IMG/VR virus record: IMGVR_UViG_3300025789_000024
Location: 1-64,000 of that record
Source of the DNA: a virus
Strand: one strand, 5' to 3'
Length of the DNA stretch: 64,000 nt
Of the stretch, positions 26,665 to 33,782 are shown one piece after another. Made by a program: the position numbers and the translations under genes. The notes beneath the pieces are model-generated. The model had not been told where the DNA came from and did no database searches. It saw only the letters and a list, made by a program, of their open reading frames with translations. Within the stretch, counting starts at the first letter, position 1. Every line of letters begins with the position of its first letter.

Positions 26665-29600
26665 TTAAACCTTAGTATGTTTCAATATCTTTTCATTAGT
26701 TCTATGACTATTTTCTAAAACACTGATTACTTTATCCAATTTTGATCCCATCATATGTATCATTTCAGGAAGCGCATTACCAATACCAGGCTCTTTTGTT
26801 GCTGTAGCTACTGTTTCTGGTTTAGCAGGTTCTTTTGCTAATTGCATCAATATAGAATTAGGATCCAATGGAGCTACTAGTTCACTACCGTGCATTTCGA
26901 TTGGATAACCAGTAGTCGGGCCATCAAACATACCGCCTGATTTAGCTTTTAATAAATTTGCATTGTCGTATGCTCTTTTACCAACTTGTTTTGCATATGG
27001 GCTACCTAATAAATTATCAGCAGCTCCTGCTGTATCGCCGGATTCAATTTGTTTTGTAAAATTGGGCCATTTTTGATACCAAGCCGGTCCCATATTAAAT
27101 GTTAAGTCAGTTAGTGCTCCTTGACCGGAGGGTTTTAATTTACCAAAACCCGGTATTTTTTCTGCCGCCTGTCTATGTTTTTCATAGTCATCGTCAAACA
27201 AAGAATCTACTTCTTTATCAGAAAGTGTTCTATTCCATGCCGGTGGTAAACTTCTACCGTCACCAATTAAGTGACCTACGCCAACAGTCCATAAGCCTTT
27301 ACTGTCTTTATACGGGGTATTTCTAACACCTTCGTGTCTCTTAATCATTGATTTTACATCAGCATCACCACCTCCAGCACCACCGGGCGTTCCTGGTGCG
27401 CCTCCTGCACCTGCTGCACTGGCTCGACTACCTATTGCCATGTTTCCACCAAGAGTTGAACCTTTACCGGTCGCATCTCCACCGTCAACTGTAAATCTAG
27501 CTTTACTTACTGAGCCTGCATTAGTTGGACCTGAACCGGCTCCTGCACCTGCAGTGCCTCCGGCACTTGCATTTGTGCCACCTGAAGATTCTCCTGGATT
27601 TGTTCCTGTTCCGGTTGGGCTACTAGATGCGCCGCCTGTTCCGGTTGTTCCTGCGGGTCCTGCCGGCGGGGTGCCAGCAGTTGCTCCACCACCAGCCCCA
27701 CCTGTCTGTGCACCAGATGTCGCACTTCCACCTTGATTCGGGCTTGGCGCCGCTCCGCTGACTGTTGCTCCTGACAATAGCCCCATTGATTGTGCATACT
27801 TATGAAAAGCGTCAGCATTTTCTCCGGCTTTTTTACCAAAATCCATTTCACTGAATTTCTTAAATGCTGCTACTGGGCCGTCTCCGCCGAATAACTTAGT
27901 GACCCCTGCACCAATCATTGAACTAACTGCACTAAAGCCCCCAGGGCCACCTTTATAACTTGCCATTGCAGTTGCAAAGTCAGCAAAGGCTTTAGCATTC
28001 TTTGTTGTCTTATCCGGATCTACTGATAATTTTGCAAAATTTTCAAACTGATTGATAGGTGGTTTTGATTTAAAGAAATTAGTGACAGATTCTGAAATAG
28101 CATCTGATGCAGCCGCAGACGCCGAACCACCTTTATATTCTGACATAGCCTTACTAAATGCAACAAATGCATCTGCTTTATCTTTTACTGCTTTAGGATC
28201 AGCAATATTTAAATTAGAGAAAGTAGTAAATTGTGAGTAAGGTAATTCTGTGCTAAAGAACGTAGTAATAGAATTAGAAATTGCTGATGCTGCTCCTTCG
28301 TTGGCGCCGCCTTTGTAGTTTGACATAGCATCACTAAAAGCAACAAACGCACTTGCTTTGTCTTTTATTGATTTAGGATCACCTACGTCTAATTCTGAAA
28401 ACTGAGTAAATTTATCAAATGGTAAATCTTGAGTACCGAAAAATCCTGTAATACTATTAGTTATTGAACCAATCAATCCTTCACTTGGTCCACCGTTGTA
28501 TTTTGACATTGCATCACTAAATGCAACAAAAGCATCAGCATTATTTTTTACTTTTGCCCCATTAATATCATATGATTGAAATTGTAATAATTGATCAGCC
28601 GCTTCTGTTAGTGGATCTTTTTGACCAGTAAACAATCTAGCCAAACCTGTCATTGCATTTAATGCAGCACCTGCTCCTAATGCAATAACACCTGCACCTA
28701 ACCCTGCCATTCCCAAACCAACTTGTTTTAGATTATCTCCGTCAACATCATTAAATGATTTCAATCCTTTAGCAAAGTTAGGTAATGCTTCACCCAATAT
28801 CCAAGTTGCGCCGGCAACGCCTGCACCAATCAACGCAATTGCAGCACTAATTGCTCCGGCGCCTGCTATAACTTGAGGTGCAACTTTGCCAACTCCTGCT
28901 AATCCTTGACCAACACCTTCAATAAACCCACCAACACCTTTGCCTGCGCCGCTTTCAGCCGCTTTTTCAAGTACAGGTAATGAGCCGGCCGCTGCTTTTT
29001 CTACTCCAGTCGCTACTTTTATTGTGCTACTTGCGCCTTCGGCAACTCCTGCAACTTTTCCAATGTTATTAACTGCGCCGCCTGTACCACCGGCGATGCC
29101 TGCGGCGCCGCCTAAAGGTTTAGTAAGTTTACTTAATAATCCGCCGGCTGCACTTCCTACTGCTCCGGGAGTACGCAATGCAAATATTAATCCACCAATA
29201 GCAGCGGTAGCGGCACCAAGTGCGACTGTTAGCGCAGTCATGTGATTGCTTGCTGAAGTGATTAAGCCATCAGTTTTTATTCTTGCTTTAATTTCAATTT
29301 CTTGTAATTTAGCAGCCCTATCTGCTTTAGTGTCAGTACCTTCTTTTCCTGTTTTTTCTGTTGCTTTACCGGCTTCTTCAATACGCTTGTTGTATTCGTC
29401 CGGTGTCATACCGGCAGTATTCTGTGTAGCTTCTAGTGCTTCTTTACTAAAACCTAATGCGGCTGCGCCCTTTTCACCTGTAAACTGTAATGAATCTCCT
29501 GCATTTTTAACAGTATTATCGATGCCTTTATTGATTTGACCACCGATGTTGTTACCAATTTGACGACCGATTCTTTCAGAAGCCGCAGTATCTACTTTAC

Positions 29601-30819
29601 CTTCTTTATCGTATGTTACTTGTGTACCGATTGTTGCTTGCTTAACTTGGGCTGCATTGACACCTAATGTTGCTAGGCCTTTTGTCTTTTCATCATACGT
29701 GCCTGTTCTTGCCAAATGAGCAACTTGCATAGCAGTTTCCTTGCCATACAAATCGGACATTTGGTTGATCATAGCCTTTCTGGCTTTTTGATCGGCCATC
29801 ATTTGAGCGGCGCCTTGTTTGTCTCCGGCCGCTTCTAGTTCTTTAATCTTTATATTTTCTTGTCTAGTCTTTACTTCTTCTTCAAATTCTAATTGTGCAG
29901 CCTGTTGGTCTTTTTGCATTTGGTCTGCACTTTTACCAGTTAACGCACTTAATTTGACTAGATTTTCAGCATATTCAATTGATGATTCTTTTAATGCTTT
30001 TCTACTTACAACTTCAGATTGCAGTACTGCTAATGATGTCTGTTGTTGTGAGACATATGCAGCCTGCATATCTGTTAATTCTTCTTGTGAAATTCCTAAA
30101 CGTTTGAATTTTTCACGTGTTTCGCTACCAACATTAGCCATTTCTAAGAATGACTTAGTTCCTTCACCTACCGTGCTTCCTAAACTTAATAATCCTTTAC
30201 CGGCAGTTTGTAATGGCTTAACTAATTTTTCTAAATCACCTGATGCATATCCTGCATTTCTTCCTAATCCAGCAAGTTCATTTGTGGTAGTGCCAACAGC
30301 ACCGCCCATCTTACCTATATTTTCTCGGAAGTTGATTTGGTCATCCATCTGTTTGTTAACAGCTTGTTGAACCATAGTAAAGGCTTTGATTAGTGCACCG
30401 GCAGCTAATCCCAATAAACCAAAGTTTTTACCAACTGTTAACGCAGCATCGCCGGCTGACCCTAATGCATTATTATATTTTGAAAAACCCTTTTGTCCAC
30501 TTAGTAATGCATCACCAAACTGCCCCAGTGCCATAACTGCACTGCCGCCTGCTCTTTTAATATTGGCTGCTTCTTCTGCTAATTGATCTGCTGCTTGCTT
30601 TTCTGCGTCTGCTAGTGCTTGTGCTCCGGCGCCAGCATTCTTTTGTGCAGTTGAATTTTGATTAACTGCATCTGCATTTTGTTTTGATGCGCCGCCTGCA
30701 CCTTGCATACCTTTTGCAAAATCCCCCATAGCGGAGTTGGTTTTGCCAAGCATATCTGACATTGCAGATAGGTGCTCGTTGATTTGCCTTAAGATTTCTG
30801 GGTCAATTGAGTCAGACAT
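26665..30819 (-). CDS. Tape-measure-like tail protein with C-terminal T4-type lysozyme domain (1,384 aa)
   Basis: The size, helical N-terminal two thirds, several hydrophobic Ala/Gly-rich segments (for example about residues 130-150, 530-550 and 650-680) and position beside gp26 fit a tape-measure protein (gp29 role). Residues about 520-720 are Gly/Ala-rich and membrane-active-looking. Four ~60-residue repeats lie near 755-1000, then a Gly/Ser/Thr-rich linker. Residues about 1155-1294 form a full T4-lysozyme (GH24) domain: MIKRHEG with E1163, YKDSKGLWTVGVGH with D1172 and T1178, and SGQGALTDLTFNMGP. The E-9-D-6-T spacing equals T4 lysozyme E11, D20, T26. About 90 residues follow the domain. 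It probably sets tail length and carries wall-degrading activity into the envelope. Confidence 0.85.
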   Translation of the reverse strand: MSDSIDPEILRQINEHLSAMSDMLGKTNSAMGDFAKGMQGAGGASKQNADAVNQNSTAQKNAGAGAQALADAEKQAADQLAEEAANIKRAGGSAVMALGQFGDALLSGQKGFSKYNNALGSAGDAALTVGKNFGLLGLAAGALIKAFTMVQQAVNKQMDDQINFRENIGKMGGAVGTTTNELAGLGRNAGYASGDLEKLVKPLQTAGKGLLSLGSTVGEGTKSFLEMANVGSETREKFKRLGISQEELTDMQAAYVSQQQTSLAVLQSEVVSRKALKESSIEYAENLVKLSALTGKSADQMQKDQQAAQLEFEEEVKTRQENIKIKELEAAGDKQGAAQMMADQKARKAMINQMSDLYGKETAMQVAHLARTGTYDEKTKGLATLGVNAAQVKQATIGTQVTYDKEGKVDTAASERIGRQIGNNIGGQINKGIDNTVKNAGDSLQFTGEKGAAALGFSKEALEATQNTAGMTPDEYNKRIEEAGKATEKTGKEGTDTKADRAAKLQEIEIKARIKTDGLITSASNHMTALTVALGAATAAIGGLIFALRTPGAVGSAAGGLLSKLTKPLGGAAGIAGGTGGAVNNIGKVAGVAEGASSTIKVATGVEKAAAGSLPVLEKAAESGAGKGVGGFIEGVGQGLAGVGKVAPQVIAGAGAISAAIALIGAGVAGATWILGEALPNFAKGLKSFNDVDGDNLKQVGLGMAGLGAGVIALGAGAALNAMTGLARLFTGQKDPLTEAADQLLQFQSYDINGAKVKNNADAFVAFSDAMSKYNGGPSEGLIGSITNSITGFFGTQDLPFDKFTQFSELDVGDPKSIKDKASAFVAFSDAMSNYKGGANEGAASAISNSITTFFSTELPYSQFTTFSNLNIADPKAVKDKADAFVAFSKAMSEYKGGSASAAASDAISESVTNFFKSKPPINQFENFAKLSVDPDKTTKNAKAFADFATAMASYKGGPGGFSAVSSMIGAGVTKLFGGDGPVAAFKKFSEMDFGKKAGENADAFHKYAQSMGLLSGATVSGAAPSPNQGGSATSGAQTGGAGGGATAGTPPAGPAGTTGTGGASSSPTGTGTNPGESSGGTNASAGGTAGAGAGSGPTNAGSVSKARFTVDGGDATGKGSTLGGNMAIGSRASAAGAGGAPGTPGGAGGGDADVKSMIKRHEGVRNTPYKDSKGLWTVGVGHLIGDGRSLPPAWNRTLSDKEVDSLFDDDYEKHRQAAEKIPGFGKLKPSGQGALTDLTFNMGPAWYQKWPNFTKQIESGDTAGAADNLLGSPYAKQVGKRAYDNANLLKAKSGGMFDGPTTGYPIEMHGSELVAPLDPNSILMQLAKEPAKPETVATATKEPGIGNALPEMIHMMGSKLDKVISVLENSHRTNEKILKHTKV
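27770..28565 (-). repeat. ~60-residue coding repeats in tape-measure protein
   Basis: Four tandem copies plus a partial fifth of a unit with ADAFVAFSDAMSxYKGG, then ISNSITxFF, then PxxxFxxFSxL, then DPKxxKDK. The first three copies are most alike and the fourth is diverged. Gain or loss of such units would alter the length of the tape-measure protein. Confidence 0.75.
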
Positions 30820-30856
30820 TTTATTTCCAAGTTTTTATGTATCCAGGTTTTTACCC

Positions 30857-30879
30857 ACTAAATACACAAAGTATTTAGT
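30857..30879. promoter_or_regulatory. Overlapping face-to-face late promoters in a 9-bp inverted repeat
   Basis: ACTAAATAC, then ACAAA, then GTATTTAGT form a perfect 9-bp inverted repeat in the 95-base gap between the divergent tape-measure and gp26 genes. Each arm carries a TAAATA late core, one reading right (gp26) and one reading left (tape measure). A further TTAAATAA at about 30880-30887 could also serve gp26. The gp26 leader contains GAGGA. Confidence 0.55.
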
Positions 30880-30914
30880 ATTAAATAAAACCCAATTATT
30901 AATGAGGATTCCCC

Positions 30915-31739
30915 ATGAACAATAACCCACTTAAGCAGTATTTCAGAAGACCTGCCGTTTATCTTAAATTACCCAGCGGTGGTAAGGATTATACACCTGA
31001 TGTAATTGACATGCCAGTCAACGGTGAGCTTCCTATCTACCCAATGACTGCCATTGATGAAATTACTGCTAGAACCCCTGACGCATTGTTTAACGGTGTT
31101 GCAGTAGCAGATTTAATGAAAAGTTGTGTTCCAAATATCAAAGACCCGTGGAAAATCAGCAGTAATGATTTAGATGCAATTCTTATTGGTATCAAAGCAG
31201 CCGCAGGTGGTGATGGATTGGAACTTGAATCTACTTGCCCAAGTTGCACAGAATCTAGCAAATATGGAGTTAACTTAGTTGGATTATTAACTACATTAGT
31301 TGCCGGAGATTATACTAAGGAACTTGAGTTAGGTGATTTGAAATTTAAATTAAGACCTTTGATTTATAAAGAAATGAACGAGGCTGCTATGGCACAATTT
31401 GAAATACAAAAAATGTTCCAAAACGTTAGTGCTATGGAAGCAGGTGCTGATAAAGAAGCCGCAAGCAATGTTGCACTACGAAAAATTACCGAGTTGACTA
31501 TGGATTTGTTAAGCAAAGCAATCGAATACATTCAAACACCCGGCACAAGAGTTGATGATCCTGCACATATTTTAGAATTCTTACAAAATTGTGATAGAAC
31601 TACATATACACAAGTTCGTGATTACAATGCAGAATTAAAAATGGCAACACAAATGAAGCCAATTAAAATTAAATGTATCAACTGTAATCATGAGTATGAG
31701 CAAGACTTTACTCTAAACCCATCTGATTTTTTCGGTTAA
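30915..31739 (+). CDS. 26: Baseplate hub assembly protein (T4 gp26-like)
   Basis: A 274-residue protein with the family's YFRRPAVYLKLPSGG start (9-23) and the conserved NGELPIYPMTAIDEIT and RTPDALFNG blocks (36-61). Two CxxC pairs (C108/C111 and about C254/C257) suggest a zinc ribbon joining the middle and C-terminus. GAGGA precedes the ATG. It is divergent from the tape-measure gene. The last sense codons, TTT TTC before GGT TAA, lie in a canonical slippery heptamer, so a fraction of ribosomes may continue into a 76-residue extension. In other tailed phages a frameshifted protein pair beside the tape-measure gene is the tail assembly chaperone, so a similar role is plausible. Confidence 0.88.
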   Translation: MNNNPLKQYFRRPAVYLKLPSGGKDYTPDVIDMPVNGELPIYPMTAIDEITARTPDALFNGVAVADLMKSCVPNIKDPWKISSNDLDAILIGIKAAAGGDGLELESTCPSCTESSKYGVNLVGLLTTLVAGDYTKELELGDLKFKLRPLIYKEMNEAAMAQFEIQKMFQNVSAMEAGADKEAASNVALRKITELTMDLLSKAIEYIQTPGTRVDDPAHILEFLQNCDRTTYTQVRDYNAELKMATQMKPIKIKCINCNHEYEQDFTLNPSDFFG

Positions 31740-31775
31740 GGCTTCTTTACACTAGCCCCGAGGGTATTAAGAAGC
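31727..31775 (+). promoter_or_regulatory. Candidate programmed -1 frameshift signal
   Basis: T TTT TTC at 31727-31733 fits the X XXY YYZ slippery rule in the gp26 frame. Seven bases later GCTTCTT (31741-31747) pairs perfectly with AAGAAGC (31769-31775), and the loop contains a CCC/GGG mini-stem. The zero-frame stop TAA (31737-31739) falls in the spacer, giving the standard layout of heptamer, stop and downstream stem-loop. Confidence 0.75.
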
Positions 31776-31963
31776 TGATAGACCAGTATGAAGAAGACGT
31801 GGTGGGCATTAAGAAAAATGCAATCACCATGGCTTGGTATATGCGCGGTGGTGTTTCATATGAAGATATTCTGAACATGTCTATCCAAGAACGCAACGAT
31901 ATAAACGAAACGATAGAACGAAACTTAGAAACCACTAAGAAATCTGGACTCCCATTCTTTTAA
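31733..31963 (+). CDS. -1 frame extension of gp26 (76 aa), expressed by frameshifting
   Basis: After slippage on TTTTTTC the -1 frame continues for 76 codons to TAA at 31961-31963, giving a 349-residue fusion. The extension starts RLRLLYTSPEGIKKLI and contains MAWYMRGGVSYEDILNMS; its end, ETTKKSGLPFF, is of a type I associate with T4-like tail proteins. Coding-like content begins right at the slip site, yet the first in-frame ATG is at 31829, 32 codons in, with no good ribosome binding site. Translation by frameshift is therefore more economical than independent initiation. Independent initiation at 31829, giving a 44-residue peptide, remains possible. Confidence 0.72.
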   Translation, partial: RLRLLYTSPEGIKKLIDQYEEDVVGIKKNAITMAWYMRGGVSYEDILNMSIQERNDINETIERNLETTKKSGLPFF

Positions 31964-31973
31964 AATCAACTTT

Positions 31974-32720
31974 ATGAAAATATATTTCAACGGGGATAGT
32001 CATACATATGGCTCAGAATTAATTGACCCTAACACAGAATGTTATTCTTACAAACTAGCACAGTTATTAAATGCAACCATACTAGATAACCCAGCAGTAG
32101 GTGGTGCAGGCAATGATCGAATACTTAGAACAACCGAAGAATTCTTACAAAAATGTAATGGTAATTATCCTGATCTAATTGTAATAGGATGGAGTGAAGC
32201 TACTAGATTTGATTGGTTCTACGATGGTCAATATAGAACTATGGCAAGTACACAAGATGGATTATCTGATGAAACAGCAAGATCAGTTGATATGGTTAGA
32301 AATGAGTTCCAGAAAACAACTATGTACTCTATGACGAATAGTGTTAGTTATACGCAGTACTTCCATAGTCAAATTTACAACTTACATTGTAAATTAGATT
32401 ACTTAAAAATTCCTCATCTATTTTTTATGGGAGTTCATCCATTAACTGATCCATATGCCATATTTAAAAGAATAGTTGATGATTTTGATATACACTATAA
32501 AAAAATAGAAACCATATTAGGAAAAGACTTTTGTGAATTACCTAAATTAGATTGGAATAATTCTTTTTGGAAACCCTATGATAAGAAAGGAAGTTTTTTA
32601 GATTGGGGATTAGATAACGGATATCAAGAAACCATATTTCATCATTTACCTAAAGAAGCACATACAGAATTTTCTTTACTTCTACGGGATTATCTTTACG
32701 AGAACAATATTATTTCTTAA
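31974..32720 (+). CDS. SGNH/GDSL-hydrolase-like protein (248 aa)
   Basis: GDSHTYGSEL near the N-terminus (Ser9) matches SGNH block I, GGAGND (43-48) fits the Gly/Asn oxyanion blocks, and HHLPKEAH (223-230) could supply the catalytic His. The strict DxxH of block V is not obvious. Enzymes of this fold remove acyl or acetyl groups, but here the substrate is unknown; surface-glycan deacylation during infection or modification of virion glycans are guesses. It starts 10 bases after the gp26 extension stop with no strong ribosome binding site, so it is probably co-expressed. A hairpin and terminator follow immediately. Similar SGNH-like proteins are common in aquatic T4-like phages. Confidence 0.65.
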   Translation: MKIYFNGDSHTYGSELIDPNTECYSYKLAQLLNATILDNPAVGGAGNDRILRTTEEFLQKCNGNYPDLIVIGWSEATRFDWFYDGQYRTMASTQDGLSDETARSVDMVRNEFQKTTMYSMTNSVSYTQYFHSQIYNLHCKLDYLKIPHLFFMGVHPLTDPYAIFKRIVDDFDIHYKKIETILGKDFCELPKLDWNNSFWKPYDKKGSFLDWGLDNGYQETIFHHLPKEAHTEFSLLLRDYLYENNIIS

Positions 32721-32723
32721 CAG

Positions 32724-32743
32724 AGTTGTCCTTACGGACAACT
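32724..32743 (+). terminator. Hairpin just after the SGNH-like gene
   Basis: AGTTGTCC / GGACAACT forms a perfect 8-bp stem with a TTAC loop, 4 bases past the stop codon. It lacks its own U run but is followed directly by a second hairpin that has one. Confidence 0.55.
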
Positions 32744-32780
32744 TATACCTCATTCGCTACGCTCATTCGGTATACTTTTT
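32744..32780 (+). terminator. Rho-independent terminator
   Basis: TATACC (32744-32749) pairs with GGTATA (32769-32774), with a small inner GC/GC stem, followed by CTTTTT. It ends the gp26 plus SGNH transcript before the convergent nuclease gene. Confidence 0.65.
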
Positions 32781-33175
32781 AACAATAATTTTTATTTAAA
32801 TCTATATTGCCGCCTCTAGAAGCCATGGTAGTGCTATTCAGCACTACCAAAGAAAAAGGTACATTGCCATGCCCTGTCATCCTGTTGTCTGTTCCCCAAC
32901 TAACTAGCCTGTTGTGCTGTTAATTGCCACCGGTTGCCCTGTAAAGTTTATTGGGACTGTAGTGAAGTACATATTTTTCGAATATGCCTTCGGCAACGCA
33001 TGTTTTGTACTATCAAGACAAAGTAAGTACAAACTCATTCAAGGATCGCATAACCTAACGAGAGCCTTGTCGGTATTCCATAGATATCTCTATCTACGCT
33101 TGCTCCAGATCCGTCGGCGATATTTCACGCTTCCTCAAGGAGGTCTGACAACTCAGACAACAAATTTTTAGAAAA
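32781..33175. other. Non-coding, hairpin-rich interval between convergent genes
   Basis: No convincing gene was found on either strand in this 395-base stretch. A plus-strand reading frame of 85 codons (32914-33171) lacks a ribosome binding site and recognisable motifs. From about 32805 the bases look richer in G+C than the flanking genes. Hairpins seen: TGGTAGTGCT/AGCACTACCA (32826-32849), AGTACA...TGTACT around TGCCTTCGGCA (about 32965-33011), CCTC/GAGG (about 33133-33143) and GTCTGA/TCAGAC (33143-33158) followed by ATTTTT. No tRNA cloverleaf was seen. It could encode a structured RNA or be the remnant of a lost gene. Confidence 0.5.
32826..32849. repeat. Perfect 10-bp inverted repeat
   Basis: TGGTAGTGCT and AGCACTACCA flank an ATTC loop. 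There is no T run next to the 3' side in either direction, so it is not a standard terminator; an RNA stem-loop or protein site is more likely. Confidence 0.7.
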
Positions 33176-33745
33176 TTAAACGGTTATACTTAATATATTA
33201 GCTGACACGGTGTCGGTTGTGGGGTTTGTTTGAGTTGGAGTGCCTGAGTAGGTTTTAAGAAGGTCTTTGTTGAAATTGAAAAAGTGATTGAACTCAATGA
33301 TTATCCAATCTCCTAAGTTAGGAGATGTGTAATATAAAAATTGATCAGTTACCCATGTATACTTAGTCTGTACGGCAATAAATTTACCTTTACGATTAAA
33401 TTTCATAAAAAGAATATTTAAGTCACCGGGGTCTGCTACATCCATAAGTTGTCCCAGCCAAGAATCTAACTGTTTACATGAACCAGCTAGTACTTGATGA
33501 AACGGAAAGTCGGCATAACTCTTGCATTCGGCGTTGAATTTTGGAAAACTCTGTCCGGGTACGATATCGCCCTTGAAGCTACGAATCTGTCCTTCATGTA
33601 GAATTTCAGTACGTGATTGATTCTTGCCTCCGATGTATGCACCAGAGCCAGGAGCTCTGATGAAACTCTCGCCGTATGCTTTTGATAAGAATACAGCAAC
33701 TTCTCTTTCGAAGGAAGAACCTTTAGCTTTTTGTGGGGATGTCAT
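33176..33745 (-). CDS. PD-(D/E)XK nuclease, possible Holliday-junction resolvase (189 aa)
   Basis: The residues fit the PD-(D/E)XK core: E14 in SSFEREVAVFL, D60 in FKGDIVPG, and E73-x-K75 in FNAECKSY, followed by a helix with a QLDSWLGQ segment. Conserved Arg/Gly features (FIRAPGSGAY) resemble Hjc/RecU-like resolvases. Its neighbours are gp46 and gp47, so a role in recombination, branch cleavage or host DNA degradation is likely. The ATG is immediately preceded by TATAAT and, further up, GATAAATT, so the transcription start is unclear. The last 30 residues are Thr-rich and probably disordered. Confidence 0.7.
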   Translation of the reverse strand: MTSPQKAKGSSFEREVAVFLSKAYGESFIRAPGSGAYIGGKNQSRTEILHEGQIRSFKGDIVPGQSFPKFNAECKSYADFPFHQVLAGSCKQLDSWLGQLMDVADPGDLNILFMKFNRKGKFIAVQTKYTWVTDQFLYYTSPNLGDWIIIEFNHFFNFNKDLLKTYSGTPTQTNPTTDTVSANILSITV

Positions 33746-33782
33746 ATTATAATTTATCTAGATTTATGTCTAGGTATATTTT

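Noticed and set aside
31747-31935. 62-codon minus-strand frame under the gp26 extension
   Set aside because: The plus-strand -1 frame explains the region better, with an end typical of T4-like tail proteins; the minus frame has no ribosome binding site.
32914-33171. 85-codon plus-strand frame in the gap
   Set aside because: No ribosome binding site or recognisable motif; it crosses several strong hairpins and lies downstream of a terminator.
32781-33175. tRNA or tmRNA gene in the non-coding interval
   Set aside because: No cloverleaf with a T-arm of the GTTCRANYC type and no acceptor stem ending before CCA was found on either strand; no tmRNA-like start.
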